NCBI RefSeq assembly: GCF_003149185.1 | Contig: NZ_QGDO01000006.1 | Coordinates: 248,001 to 312,000, forward strand | Direction of reading: 5' to 3' | DNA from: Sediminitomix flava | GTDB lineage: Bacteria; Bacteroidota; Bacteroidia; Cytophagales; Flammeovirgaceae | Length of the DNA stretch: 64,000 nt | Shown here: piece after piece, positions 16,930-26,142 of the stretch | Numbering within the stretch: position 1 is the first letter of the stretch | Layout: every line of letters begins with the position of its first letter | Position numbers and translations under genes: made by a program | The notes under the pieces: model-generated | What the model saw: only the letters and a program-made list of their open reading frames with translations | Told to the model about the DNA's origin: nothing | The model's database searches: none

Positions 16930-17703
16930 ATGAAAGTATCAGTAGTTAAAATAGGCGGAAACATTATTGATAATGTAGAAGCATTAGACACTTTTATCCA
17001 GCAATTTGCACAGCTCGAAGGATTAAAGGTTTTAGTACATGGAGGTGGAAAATCAGCTTCAGCATTAATGAAGCAAATGGGGCTAGAGCCACAAATGATT
17101 AATGGGAGAAGAATCACCGATGCTGAAACACTCAAAGTAGTGACAATGATGTATGGAGGTTTGATCAACAAAAACATTGTGGCAGGACTTCAAGCACAAC
17201 ATTGCAATGCATTAGGACTTACTGGAGCAGATGCCAATATCATCGAAGCACATAAACGACCTGTAAAGGAAATTGACTTTGGCTTTGTTGGCGATGTAGA
17301 TAAGGTAAATATTGCACCTCTGAAAGCATTTTTTGAGGCAGGTTTAGTACCTGTTTTTTGTGCGCTGACACACGATAATCAAGGCCAATTACTAAATACG
17401 AATGCCGATACTATAGCTTCACAAATAGCGGTAGGACTCTCAGAAGCCTATGAAGTTTCTTTGAAATATTGCTTTGAGAAAACAGGAGTCTTGATGGATA
17501 TCAATGATGAAAGTAGTCTGATTGCGCATATTCATCAAGGAAATTATTCAGGACTAAAAGCTGATGGGGTAATAGCAGATGGTATGATTCCAAAATTGGA
17601 TAATGCTTTTGATGCAATCGGAGAAGGTGTGGCAGAAGTACAGATTGGTAAGGCAGAAAATTTACTACAAAAAGAATTTATCGGAACAAGCATAACAGCC
17701 TAA
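16930..17703 (+). CDS. argB: N-acyl-glutamate kinase
   Basis: It phosphorylates the acylated glutamate. This amino acid kinase fold has the N-terminal VVKIGGNIID and the glycine-rich VHGGGKSASALMKQMG loop. NADTIASQIAVGL is the nucleotide-binding part near residue 155. The length of 257 residues lacks the extra N-terminal helix of arginine-inhibited kinases, so feedback control may lie elsewhere, for example at the leader RNA. It follows argF' by 9 bases. Confidence 0.95.
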   Translation: MKVSVVKIGGNIIDNVEALDTFIQQFAQLEGLKVLVHGGGKSASALMKQMGLEPQMINGRRITDAETLKVVTMMYGGLINKNIVAGLQAQHCNALGLTGADANIIEAHKRPVKEIDFGFVGDVDKVNIAPLKAFFEAGLVPVFCALTHDNQGQLLNTNADTIASQIAVGLSEAYEVSLKYCFEKTGVLMDINDESSLIAHIHQGNYSGLKADGVIADGMIPKLDNAFDAIGEGVAEVQIGKAENLLQKEFIGTSITA

Positions 17704-17808
17704 TCCGTGTAGTATAATCTTTTTCTATAAATGAAGGGGTATCTAACAGAGATACATGAAGATGAGTGTGTGATAATCAATTTTTAAGATTCTTAATCTA
17801 GAATAAAA

Positions 17809-18903
17809 ATGAATGCCCTAAACAACAACACAATGAAAACTACCTCAATCTATTCCGATGCAGTGACTTTATTAAAGCAACTGATCGAGACACAATCGTT
17901 TAGTAGAGAAGAAGTAGATACAGCCGCTCTTTTGAAAGAATTTTGGAACGAACTTTCAATTCCTTACGAAGAGAAGGGGTTCAATATTTGGGTTAAGAAC
18001 AAATTTTTCTCATCTGATAAACCTTCAATTTTACTCAATTCTCATCATGATACGGTAAAGCCAAATAAAGATTGGACAAAAGATCCTTTTGTAGCCTTGG
18101 AAGAAGATGAAAAGCTCTTTGGATTGGGTAGTAATGATGCAGGAGGAGCCTTGGTATCTTTGATGGCAACTTTCAGATACTTTTATGATAGAGCAGATTT
18201 GCCTTTTAATCTGATCATGGCAGCGACTGCCGAAGAAGAAATTTCTGGAAAGAATGGTATCGCGTCTATTTGGGATGATTTAGGAGAAATCGATCTTGCA
18301 ATTGTCGGAGAGCCAACAGAAATGCATTTAGCTATTGCTGAAAAAGGTTTGATGGTCATTGACATGACGGCAAAAGGAAAATCTGGTCATGCAGCTCGTG
18401 ATGAAGGTGTCAATGCCATTTCTATTGCAATGAAAGATATCCAGTGGTTTCACTCTTATCATTTTGCACAGGAGTCTGATTATTTAGGGCCTGTAAAAAT
18501 GAGTGTAACGGTTATCAATGCAGGGACACAGCATAATGTAGTTCCTTCTGAATGTCATTTCACCGTAGATGTGAGAACGACAGATGCCTATTCAAATGAA
18601 GAGACACTTGAGATTATAAAGACTCATGTAAAAAGTGAAGCCAATGCTCGTTCAACTCGTCTGAATCCATCATCAATTTCGGCAGATCACCCAATTGTAA
18701 AGGCGGGCTTAGAAATGGGAAGAGAAACTTTTGGTTCTCCTACACTTTCAGATCAGTCTTTGATGCCTGTTCAGAGTTTGAAAATGGGGCCGGGGCGTTC
18801 GCAACGTTCGCATCAAGCAGATGAATTTATCTATTTGAAAGAAATTGAAGAAGGTATTCAGATTTATACAGAGCTCTTGGAAAGATATGCTCACACACAT
18901 TAA
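17809..18903 (+). CDS. argE: N-acyl-ornithine/citrulline deacylase (M20 family)
   Basis: This zinc hydrolase removes the acyl group from acylcitrulline, completing the non-recycling route. M20 metal ligands are seen in LNSHHDTVKP, in GSNDAGG, in the catalytic AATAEEEISG and in the late His of RSQRSHQADEF. The length is 364 residues, with ATG at 17833 as an alternative start that shortens it by 8. The 105-base gap before it is the longest in the operon and contains only a small GTATCT/AGATAC hairpin (17739-17755); no promoter motif is visible. Confidence 0.92.
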   Translation: MNALNNNTMKTTSIYSDAVTLLKQLIETQSFSREEVDTAALLKEFWNELSIPYEEKGFNIWVKNKFFSSDKPSILLNSHHDTVKPNKDWTKDPFVALEEDEKLFGLGSNDAGGALVSLMATFRYFYDRADLPFNLIMAATAEEEISGKNGIASIWDDLGEIDLAIVGEPTEMHLAIAEKGLMVIDMTAKGKSGHAARDEGVNAISIAMKDIQWFHSYHFAQESDYLGPVKMSVTVINAGTQHNVVPSECHFTVDVRTTDAYSNEETLEIIKTHVKSEANARSTRLNPSSISADHPIVKAGLEMGRETFGSPTLSDQSLMPVQSLKMGPGRSQRSHQADEFIYLKEIEEGIQIYTELLERYAHTH

Positions 18904-18940
18904 TTAGAAAGAAACAACACACAAGTAAGAATATACGAAA

Positions 18941-20272
18941 ATGAAGCTTTGGCAAAAAGATTTTGATGTAGACAAAAAGGTGGAAACTTTCACTGTCGGT
19001 AAAGATAGAGAGTTAGACTTAGATTTAGCTCCTTACGATGTGTTGGGATCTATTGCACATGCTACCATGCTGGCAAAAGTAGGTCTACTTACGGAAGATG
19101 AAAAAGATCAGTTAGTGGCAGGACTACAGCAAATCTATAAAGAAGTAGAGGCAGGGGATTTCGAAATCAAAGATGGAATTGAAGATGTGCACTCTCAAGT
19201 AGAATTTCTTCTGACTGAACGACTAGGAACTGTAGGTAAAAAACTCCACTCGGGAAGATCAAGAAATGATCAAGTTTTAGTAGATCTAAAGCTTTACATG
19301 AGAGGAGAAATAGAGCAATTGGTAGATAAAGTTTCTACTGTTTTTGGCTTGCTAAACAAGTTGAGTGAAGAACATAAGGAGCTTCTGATGCCGGGCTATA
19401 CGCATATGCAAGTAGCAATGCCATCTTCTTTCGGACTTTGGTTTGGAGCATATGCCGAAGCTTTGATCGATGATTTGGAAGTCTTGAAAGGAGCGTATAA
19501 AGTAGTTAATAAAAATCCTTTGGGTTCTGCTGCAGGTTATGGTTCTTCTTTCCCGCTTGACCGTCAGATGACAACCGATCTGTTAGGCTTTGAAGTCATG
19601 AATTACAATGTAGTTTATGCGCAAATGGGTAGAGGGAAAGTCGAGTATATTGTATCTAATGCACTAGCTTCTATTGCCGCTACAGTCAATAAGCTTTCGA
19701 TGGATACTTGCTTGTACATGGGGCAAAACTTTGGTTTCTTCTCATTCCCATCGGAATTGACAACGGGTTCGAGTATTATGCCGCATAAGAAAAACCCAGA
19801 TGTATTGGAGCTGACAAGAGCAAAATGTAATCAGCTTTTAGCACTTCCAACACAAGTCAGTATGTTGACAAGTAACTTACCTGTTGGTTATCACAGAGAT
19901 TTTCAGCAGATCAAAGAATTGCTGATGCCCGCATTCGGTATGTTGAACGATTGTTTGGATATGGTGATGCTTATGTTTAGTAATATCACGATCAACAAAG
20001 ACATTCTTGATGATGAAAAGTACCATTACCTATTTAGTGTAGAAGTGGTAAATCAGTTGGTGTTGGAAGGTGTACCATTCCGTGAAGCTTATAAACAAGT
20101 GGGAATGGATATTGAAAAAGGCACATTCAAACCTCAGAAAGAAGTAAACCACACACACGCAGGTAGTATCGGGAATCTTTGTAATGAAGAAATTGCTGCT
20201 GAAATGCAAAAAGTAGTAGATGGTTTTGAATTCAAATCTTTGCACGAAAAACTAAAAGCACTTCTTGCATAA
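18941..20272 (+). CDS. argH: Argininosuccinate lyase
   Basis: It splits argininosuccinate into arginine and fumarate, the last step. The fumarase/aspartase superfamily signature GSSIMPHKKNPD is at ~residue 277, along with LHSGRSRNDQV and the active-site TPGYTHMQ-like stretch (MPGYTHMQVAMPSS). The length of 443 residues is normal. It is the last gene of the operon, 37 bases after argE, and is followed by a strong terminator. Confidence 0.97.
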   Translation: MKLWQKDFDVDKKVETFTVGKDRELDLDLAPYDVLGSIAHATMLAKVGLLTEDEKDQLVAGLQQIYKEVEAGDFEIKDGIEDVHSQVEFLLTERLGTVGKKLHSGRSRNDQVLVDLKLYMRGEIEQLVDKVSTVFGLLNKLSEEHKELLMPGYTHMQVAMPSSFGLWFGAYAEALIDDLEVLKGAYKVVNKNPLGSAAGYGSSFPLDRQMTTDLLGFEVMNYNVVYAQMGRGKVEYIVSNALASIAATVNKLSMDTCLYMGQNFGFFSFPSELTTGSSIMPHKKNPDVLELTRAKCNQLLALPTQVSMLTSNLPVGYHRDFQQIKELLMPAFGMLNDCLDMVMLMFSNITINKDILDDEKYHYLFSVEVVNQLVLEGVPFREAYKQVGMDIEKGTFKPQKEVNHTHAGSIGNLCNEEIAAEMQKVVDGFEFKSLHEKLKALLA

Positions 20273-20295
20273 ATTTAGTAAGATAAATAATACAG

Positions 20296-20342
20296 AAAAG
20301 GACGATAAGAAATCTTACAGGATTTTCTATCGTCCTTTTTTA
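20296..20342 (+). terminator. Strong terminator ending the arginine operon (probably bidirectional)
   Basis: A 12-bp perfect stem (20296-20307 with 20328-20339) ends in a T-run, with partial inner pairing. It also lies just past the end of the convergent gene at 20361. Confidence 0.9.
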
Positions 20343-20360
20343 ATTCCTAGAACTTAGAAA

Positions 20361-20687
20361 TTAGGCAGAAAGTCTGATCGAGGTACACTCTCCGTTTTGA
20401 TCGTAGATATCAATGATAGATAATTCACCGTTGTCGTGCTGTACGGTATAAATATCTACAGGAGCTTTCACTGTGTGGAATAAAGTATCACCATTATTAC
20501 CTTCTAGTGTAATGATGATGTCATTTCCTTTGCCAACAGGGTCGTAGTCAACATCTCTCAACGCCTTGTCTTCAGCTAGTGTATTGTTCTGCACTTCCAA
20601 AACAACATGTCTACCTTTGTTACTAGAGTTGATCGATTGCAGTTTATCCGACCATTCTTCTTGCGATAAATGTTTTCTGATACTCAT
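20361..20687 (-). CDS. Small conserved protein resembling DUF5335
   Basis: The 108-residue soluble product has no signal or membrane segment. After an N-terminal helix (SQEEWSDKLQSINSS) it is mainly beta, with the order GRHVVLEVQN, VDYDPVGKGNDIIITLEG, FHTVKAPVDIY, LSIIDIYDQNGECTSIRL. This pattern, including the early Trp and the late H-x-V-x-x-P, resembles the DUF5335 family. No function is known to me. It converges on the arginine operon terminator and has no close partner on its own strand. Confidence 0.65.
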   Translation of the reverse strand: MSIRKHLSQEEWSDKLQSINSSNKGRHVVLEVQNNTLAEDKALRDVDYDPVGKGNDIIITLEGNNGDTLFHTVKAPVDIYTVQHDNGELSIIDIYDQNGECTSIRLSA

Positions 20688-20818
20688 ATTCTTAAGCCTA
20701 TTTTATGTGAATAAAAATGAGATTTAAGCACCCTTGAGTGTTTGTGATTTACTCCAAGAACAAAAGGGATTTGTAAAAGTTTCAGAAGTATAAAAAGCGA
20801 ATGAAAGTGGTTGTTCGT

Positions 20819-21223
20819 TTATGAATCAGCTTCCCAAAGTCCATTTTCAATGACTTCTAGAAGGTGTCCGTCGGGATCTTCAAAGTAGAAGGATTTTTTC
20901 TTGGCAGACCATTTCCAAATTTCTTCATGTAAGATGGAGATGTTTTTTTCTTTTATTTCCTGCTTAAGCTGCTCATATTTTCCACGAGGAGCTTCAAAAG
21001 CAATATGAATTTTTCCACCACCATAATGTCCTGGTAAATCCCCGCCTTTTTTACTTTCTTCAGAAATAAAGCAGAGTAATACCGATGTTCCTACTCGGAA
21101 AAAGATATGCCTTCCTTCTACTTTACCAATAACAGGAAAGCCAAGTAAATCATGGTAGAATGCCTTGCAGTCATCAAGGTCTTTGACATAAAGGCAGGTT
21201 TCTTTGATCTGGGTAAATTCCAT
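20819..21223 (-). CDS. VOC-superfamily (glyoxalase-like) protein
   Basis: The 134-residue protein has the paired beta-alpha-beta-beta-beta modules of vicinal oxygen chelate enzymes: start IKETCLYVKDLDDCKAFYHDLLGFPV, then HIAFEA in the middle and FYFEDPDGHLLEVIE at the end. The His and Glu expected as metal ligands are in HIAFE and in HLLEVIE. Possible activities include lactoylglutathione lyase-like or fosfomycin-thiol transferase-like reactions, and sequence alone does not decide. It is 71 bases upstream (in its own reading direction) of the metF-like gene and may be transcribed separately. Confidence 0.8.
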   Translation of the reverse strand: MEFTQIKETCLYVKDLDDCKAFYHDLLGFPVIGKVEGRHIFFRVGTSVLLCFISEESKKGGDLPGHYGGGKIHIAFEAPRGKYEQLKQEIKEKNISILHEEIWKWSAKKKSFYFEDPDGHLLEVIENGLWEADS

Positions 21224-21294
21224 ACTAGAATTTAATAAAAAATGAGTTTACCCGATTGCTCAGATAAACTCATTTTTAGGGAGAAGAATTATAA

Positions 21295-22203
21295 TTAAAG
21301 TTCTTCTCGGATACGTTTTAGTAACTCCACTGAAGCATCAATTTCTTTTTTACGAATAGAGACACTTTCTATATTGAAACCTACAGGAATGTGCTTTAAG
21401 TGAGCATAAGAATACAAATCCTTGAAGATATCAACACAATAGTCAACCGAATGATGAAGAATATCTACTGAGTTTGCCAACTCGTTTTCTATCCAAGTAG
21501 GGAAAGAAACACCTAGCCACTTCATAAACTCCATAGTTTTAAGAGAACCACAAGGGGCTAGTGTAAATATGATTGGCTGCATTTCGATATTTTCCTTCTG
21601 ACAGTGATAGTAGTAATCTGAAAGGAAATCTTTAGCCGCAGAAACATCATAAACTGTTTGTGTGATAAAGAATGAACATCCTTTCTTCGCTTTCTCAATC
21701 ATACGAAGGTGTTCATCTTTTTTAGTCTGATGTCTTTCCGGAATACAAACGCCACCAAGTTTGGTATTATTTGGTGTATTCTGATACAGAGAATAGGCAT
21801 CGCCGAGTGTCATCATGACTTGTTGTTTGCTAGAAGCAGCTCCAACAAACACCATACACGAGTTTGAATCTTTGTTGCTTAGTTCGTTAGCGAGTTCCTC
21901 TTGAGAATATTTTCCGACACAACGATAAACGATTTTAGGGACATCCAACTCATCTAGATAAGAGTCTGAATATTCCATTGAATCTAATGACGGTAAAAAC
22001 GGAAAAGGACGTTCTTCTGAAGTACGGTCACTTTCATCTTGAATGTCATAAATCACCAATGCATCAATATCAAGTTCCTTGATACGTCGGATTTGATTTT
22101 GAGAAATCTCGGTAAGTTTTTCAGGGGCATTTCTTTGTTTTGGGGGAGTGATCCCGTATGTGATGAACCCTGTTTTTTTGGTTTTAATTATTTCTTTGAA
22201 CAT
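21295..22203 (-). CDS. metF: Methylenetetrahydrofolate reductase-like protein
   Basis: The TIM-barrel pattern of 5,10-methylenetetrahydrofolate reductase is visible: FITYGITPPKQ at the start (family: S-x-E-x-x-P-P), LGGVCIPERH, FFITQTVYDV and a late GFNIESVSIRKKEI. It would reduce methylene-THF with FAD to supply methyl groups for methionine. Several positions differ from the E. coli type, including Thr in place of the usual acidic residue in the ITPPK motif, so a related or altered activity is possible. It is divergently oriented from recA with 500 bases between. Confidence 0.72.
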   Translation of the reverse strand: MFKEIIKTKKTGFITYGITPPKQRNAPEKLTEISQNQIRRIKELDIDALVIYDIQDESDRTSEERPFPFLPSLDSMEYSDSYLDELDVPKIVYRCVGKYSQEELANELSNKDSNSCMVFVGAASSKQQVMMTLGDAYSLYQNTPNNTKLGGVCIPERHQTKKDEHLRMIEKAKKGCSFFITQTVYDVSAAKDFLSDYYYHCQKENIEMQPIIFTLAPCGSLKTMEFMKWLGVSFPTWIENELANSVDILHHSVDYCVDIFKDLYSYAHLKHIPVGFNIESVSIRKKEIDASVELLKRIREEL

Positions 22204-22498
22204 AGTGTACTTAGTCCTTCATGTAAATTGCAGTTACAAATTAAAAGAATACTTTCGCAGTTTGAAATAAAAAAGGTTAGATATCTCTTTTAGGAAATGA
22301 AAGACAAAATAAAATTCTAGAAAAAGTCACTTTTTTGATTCTGATACTATTTGATCTTCTCATAAGGCAAAATCTTTTGAAAAACTATTTTTTGCTCAAA
22401 GATTTATAGGTGAGAGAAATCATACTTTAAGAGAACATATGTCATAATCTAAACTAGAAATAGCCCTTATTTTTGGAGCAGTGGATAATTCTGATATG
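22204..22498. other. Gene-free stretch between the metF-like gene and the hairpin upstream of recA
   Basis: No reading frame with coding character is seen on either strand. The only motif is TATTTTTG (22468-22475), a TAnnTTTG match without a good -33 partner, which could start a short RNA ending at the hairpin that follows. Confidence 0.5.
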
Positions 22499-22551
22499 AA
22501 GCACAGCCAGAAGAGGGGAAACCTTTGGAGGTTGTGCTTTTTTATTTTTTT
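22482..22551 (+). ncRNA. Possible small RNA or orphan terminator upstream of recA
   Basis: A 10-bp stem (22499-22508 with 22530-22539, one G-U) with further inner pairing (AAGAGG region with CCTTTG) is followed by a long T-run (22538-22551). No gene on this strand lies upstream that it could end, since the metF-like gene points away. A TAnnTTTG box just upstream would give a ~70-nt RNA. No known RNA family is recognised. Confidence 0.35.
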
Positions 22552-22568
22552 GAAAAAATATTTTTGCT

Positions 22569-22603
22569 CCGTAATTCATTTACGGTCTATGCCTATAATT
22601 TTG
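22569..22603 (+). promoter_or_regulatory. recA promoter region with an inverted repeat (operator candidate)
   Basis: The -7 box TAATTTTG is at 22596-22603. Eleven bases upstream is the perfect inverted repeat CCGTAA-N5-TTACGG (22569-22585), which occupies the space between the -7 and -33 positions. No TTTG is found at the right -33 distance, so an activator or SOS repressor could govern this promoter. The operator role is inferred. Confidence 0.5.
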
Positions 22604-22704
22604 TTAGAGTAATAAGAAGATAATTAGATAAAATATTAGAAAAATTTCTATATTTTCGGAAAATCGATACAAATCATTTAGATCATAGATAAATTTCAAC
22701 GATC

Positions 22705-23772
22705 ATGGCAGCAGACAATAAAGAACAACAAGAAAAACTCAATGCACTGAATACAGTCATTTCTAAGCTTGACAAAACCTATGGTAAAGGTACAGTCATG
22801 AAAATGAACGATGAGAATGTAGTAGATATTCCTGCAATCTCAACAGGTTCATTGGGCTTAGACCTTGCTTTAGGTGTAGGTGGTTTACCTAGAGGTCGTA
22901 TTGTAGAGGTTTATGGACCAGAATCTTCAGGTAAAACAACTTTAGCTTTGCACACTATTGCTGAGGCACAAAAAAATGGTGGAATGGCAGCTTTTGTAGA
23001 TGCTGAACACGCATTTGATAAAGTTTATGCTGAGAAGTTGGGGATTGATATGGATCGTTTGTTGATCTCTCAGCCAGACCATGGTGAGCAAGCTTTGGAG
23101 ATTGCAGAGCACTTGGTTCGTTCTGGAGCTTTGGATGTTGTGGTTATTGACTCGGTAGCAGCTTTGGTTCCTAAAGCGGAATTGGAAGGTGATATGGGAG
23201 ATAGCCGTATGGGACTTCAAGCACGTTTGATGTCGCAAGCACTTCGTAAGTTGACAGGAGCAGTTTCTAAAACAAACTGTGTATGTATCTTCATTAACCA
23301 ATTACGTGAGAAAATTGGTGTAATGTTCGGTAACCCTGAAACAACAACGGGTGGTAATGCCTTGAAATATTACTCTTCTGTACGTTTGGATATCCGTCGT
23401 ATTGGAGCGATCAAAGAATCTGCTGATAATATAGTAGGTAACCGCACAAGAGTAAAAGTTCAGAAAAACAAAGTAGCACCTCCATTCAAACAAGTAGAAT
23501 TTGATATTCTTTATGGTGAGGGTATTTCACGAGCTGGTGAGGTTCTTGACCTTGCTGTAGATATGGAGATTGTGAAAAAAGCAGGTTCTTGGTTCTCTTA
23601 TGGAACTACAAAACTTGGTCAAGGTCGTGAGGCTGTAAAAGAAATGATCAAGGATAATCCAGAGTTGATGGATGAGCTTGAAACTAAGATCAAGGCGAAA
23701 ATTGATGGAATTGAACTTCCTGAAGAAGAGCCAGCAAAACCAAAGAAAGCAGAAAAGGCAGATAAAGAATAG
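22705..23772 (+). CDS. recA: Recombinase A
   Basis: This is the DNA strand-exchange protein and SOS co-protease. Walker [10 protein letters not shown] is at residues 71-79; [14 protein letters not shown] and the L2/L1 region motifs ([26 protein letters not shown]) are intact. The C-terminal tail is acidic then Lys/Glu-rich, as usual. The length of 355 residues is typical. The ~100-base leader after the predicted promoter is AT-rich. It is monocistronic with a terminator shared with the convergent gene. Confidence 0.98.
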   Translation: MAADNKEQQEKLNALNTVISKLDKTYGKGTVMKMNDENVVDIPAISTGSLGLDLALGVGGLPRGRIVEVYGPESSGKTTLALHTIAEAQKNGGMAAFVDAEHAFDKVYAEKLGIDMDRLLISQPDHGEQALEIAEHLVRSGALDVVVIDSVAALVPKAELEGDMGDSRMGLQARLMSQALRKLTGAVSKTNCVCIFINQLREKIGVMFGNPETTTGGNALKYYSSVRLDIRRIGAIKESADNIVGNRTRVKVQKNKVAPPFKQVEFDILYGEGISRAGEVLDLAVDMEIVKKAGSWFSYGTTKLGQGREAVKEMIKDNPELMDELETKIKAKIDGIELPEEEPAKPKKAEKADKE

Positions 23773-23796
23773 TCTTTATTTCTAAAAGATAAATTG

Positions 23797-23829
23797 AAAG
23801 GCATCCCTATTAAAAGGATGCCTTTTCTT
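23797..23829 (+). terminator. Bidirectional terminator between recA and the lipoprotein gene
   Basis: AAAGGCATCC (23797-23806) pairs with GGATGCCTTT (23816-23825) over 10 bp and has T-runs on both strands. Confidence 0.85.
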
Positions 23830-24382
23830 ATTTCAGATCAATGCTAGTGACTTTTCCACTCTCTATATTGAAGGAAATAGATTTATCTTTTAATCCTTCT
23901 GTGTTAGAAAGCTTTTCAGCACTCCAATAATCAAGCAGATAACTTTCTTTTTTTACAGGGTCAAACAGTAAATATTTATCGACTGTTTTTGGTCCATTTT
24001 CGGTGTAAAACAGGATGTCATTTTTGAACCAACCAATAACTTTATAACCTGTAAGTTGATCACTTTTTGAAGAAAAATAGGCAAGTGTATCCATTTCAGA
24101 TTTGACCAAAAGGTCATGTAGTTGAAGGCTATAGTTATCAAACTCTCCATTTTTTAGTTTCCGCTTCATTTGAAGACTGTCAGCCAACAGAAGCTGAGAA
24201 GAAAAACTTTTGTCTTTACTCAGAAGCTCAGAAGTTACTTTGAGTTTCTTCTTTATTATAACTTCTTTTTTCGTTTCTACTTTATCAGCAGTGTCTTGAA
24301 GATTACTGTCTTCTTGTTTTTCACTACTACATGAGATCAGTGAGAAAACAAGAAATCCTAATATATATTTTAGGGTATTCAT
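23828..24382 (-). CDS. Lipoprotein of unknown function
   Basis: The N-terminus is a lipoprotein signal peptide with lipobox LISC (Cys18), followed by a polar linker rich in Glu, Asp and Lys to about residue 45. The remaining ~140 residues are soluble and mostly beta (LTGYKVIGWFKNDILFYTENG, KYLLFDPVKKESYLLDYWS). I do not recognise a family. It converges on recA and has its own upstream region of 247 bases facing the porin gene. Expected to be a periplasmic or outer-membrane lipoprotein. Confidence 0.7.
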   Translation of the reverse strand: MNTLKYILGFLVFSLISCSSEKQEDSNLQDTADKVETKKEVIIKKKLKVTSELLSKDKSFSSQLLLADSLQMKRKLKNGEFDNYSLQLHDLLVKSEMDTLAYFSSKSDQLTGYKVIGWFKNDILFYTENGPKTVDKYLLFDPVKKESYLLDYWSAEKLSNTEGLKDKSISFNIESGKVTSIDLK

Positions 24383-24629
24383 CGATTTGTTCAGATTTAG
24401 TTTAGTATAGAAATTTCCCCCAAACTGTGTAACGAAAATTCAGCCGTAAATATACGAAGTCAATCGTATTTCAACTTCTAAAATAATGCGACTTCAAGGT
24501 TGTATTTGGAAAACAAGATGAGAGATAAGTATTATTTAGAGTTGAAAATGAGTTCCCGAACCTAAGTATTTATTTTCTTGATTCAATTTTAGAAATTCTA
24601 AGACCTCCAGTAAACTGAAGTCTTAGTTC

Positions 24630-26078
24630 ATGCGACGTTTTATAAAACCCATATCTATATTTTTATTCTTCTTTCCTTTATTTATAGACCTTTTTGCACA
24701 AGATGTTGAGAAGGATTCTGTAAAGCTCTTTTCATATGGACGTATAGGAATTTCTGCTACAGATCAAGGACAATTAGGATTGCGTTTGAATCTTAATGGT
24801 TTAGGTCCTGTGGGAGGCCGACATGAAGAAGGTGATTATATAGAATTAGGAACAAGAGTCTATCTCAATCGACTGAAGCAGCGACTAGGAATGGATGTAC
24901 TCTTTGTGATGCGTTTTGCAATGTTTTCTAGCCGAGGGGTAATGATTGGTAATGGATCAAACTGGGACCCAAATGATTTGGCGATCACATTGCCAGAAGT
25001 ATATCTTCAGTTGAGAGCTAAAAATGGTTTAGTACTTTGGGTCGGATCAAGGTTTCACTATCCTCCGGGTTATTATTTGGAGTGGTTTGATCATTTTTTC
25101 TTCAATGAAAGAGGAGAGCAGGGTATTGGGATAGAATATAAAAGGTGGAAATGGATGATTTTGGCACAACAGCAATTGGATGATGCAGGTGTCACTCGAT
25201 TACTTTATGATAATACAGGTGGTCTTTTGGGTAACCAAACCGATCGACAACGTTTGATGCTCATTGGAGAGTATAATTATCCTTTAGGAGAAAATCATCA
25301 GCTAGATATTAACGGAGAAGTTCATTTTCTTCCTAAAGACCCAAATGGTTTGCTACTACAGTCTGAAACTATTGCTGAGACAGACCCCGACGGAATTGTA
25401 GTTCCTGTACCTACAGAATGGGGTTTCGTGTTAGGAGCTGGTTTGAAATCTACTTTTAGAAGATTGGAGAATGGGCAAGAATCATACAATCAGTTAACTG
25501 CTCGATATGGATATGGAATCGCCAATGGTACAATTATAGGTACGTTTGCTCGTACGCATTTTACATATGGTGGTTTTGATGAAGATTTATCTTATGACGG
25601 CGCTTATGGATGGGCGTTGGTGAATAAGTTTGTGTGGAATACAGATGACCAGATTGGTTTACAGTTTTATCTACTTTATGAAAATGCAAAAGGGGGAGCT
25701 TCAGGAAATACGTTAACTGTGGAAGATGAGGAAGGGGAAATGGTAGTTTTCAATAATAAGAAAGAATCTTTTGTGGCGGGTAATCGCTTTACCTATTTTT
25801 TCACGGATAAATTTCACCTTCATTTTGATGTGAGTTATCAACAAAGACAGGAAGGTGATATGACACAGTTTGCACGTATGACTAAGTTTGCTGTTCAGCC
25901 TACTTTTATGTTGACAAAAAACAGAGATGTTCTTGGTATGCCACTCATCCGCTTTATCTATTCATTAGGTGTTTATAATGATTACGCGAGAGAAATCCAG
26001 TATTCTCAGTATTTGGAAGTAGATGGGAGTAATAGATTCGGTCACTATTTTGGGCTTAGAACAGAATGGTCATTCTAA
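24630..26078 (+). CDS. Maltoporin/carbohydrate-porin-like outer membrane protein
   Basis: A signal peptide (residues ~1-23, ending LFAQD) is followed by a beta-barrel-like chain with alternating strands and a C-terminal aromatic (TEWSF). The early segment FSYGRIGISATDQGQLGLRLNLNG with GGRHEEGDYIELG matches the start of LamB-type porins, where GR-x-G-N-E and D-x-Y-x-E-L recur. At 482 residues the size fits an 18-strand barrel. No SusCD or transporter genes are adjacent, so the substrate is unknown; sugars are likely by family. Confidence 0.72.
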   Translation: MRRFIKPISIFLFFFPLFIDLFAQDVEKDSVKLFSYGRIGISATDQGQLGLRLNLNGLGPVGGRHEEGDYIELGTRVYLNRLKQRLGMDVLFVMRFAMFSSRGVMIGNGSNWDPNDLAITLPEVYLQLRAKNGLVLWVGSRFHYPPGYYLEWFDHFFFNERGEQGIGIEYKRWKWMILAQQQLDDAGVTRLLYDNTGGLLGNQTDRQRLMLIGEYNYPLGENHQLDINGEVHFLPKDPNGLLLQSETIAETDPDGIVVPVPTEWGFVLGAGLKSTFRRLENGQESYNQLTARYGYGIANGTIIGTFARTHFTYGGFDEDLSYDGAYGWALVNKFVWNTDDQIGLQFYLLYENAKGGASGNTLTVEDEEGEMVVFNNKKESFVAGNRFTYFFTDKFHLHFDVSYQQRQEGDMTQFARMTKFAVQPTFMLTKNRDVLGMPLIRFIYSLGVYNDYAREIQYSQYLEVDGSNRFGHYFGLRTEWSF

Positions 26079-26142
26079 ACCTAAAAAAGAAGCCCATCGA
26101 AATAAATCCGATGAGCTCTAGACAATTGGTTTTATATTTTAG

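Noticed and set aside
17704-17808. Promoter within the arginine operon before argE
   Set aside because: The gap is AT-rich but lacks a TAnnTTTG box; only a small hairpin is seen.
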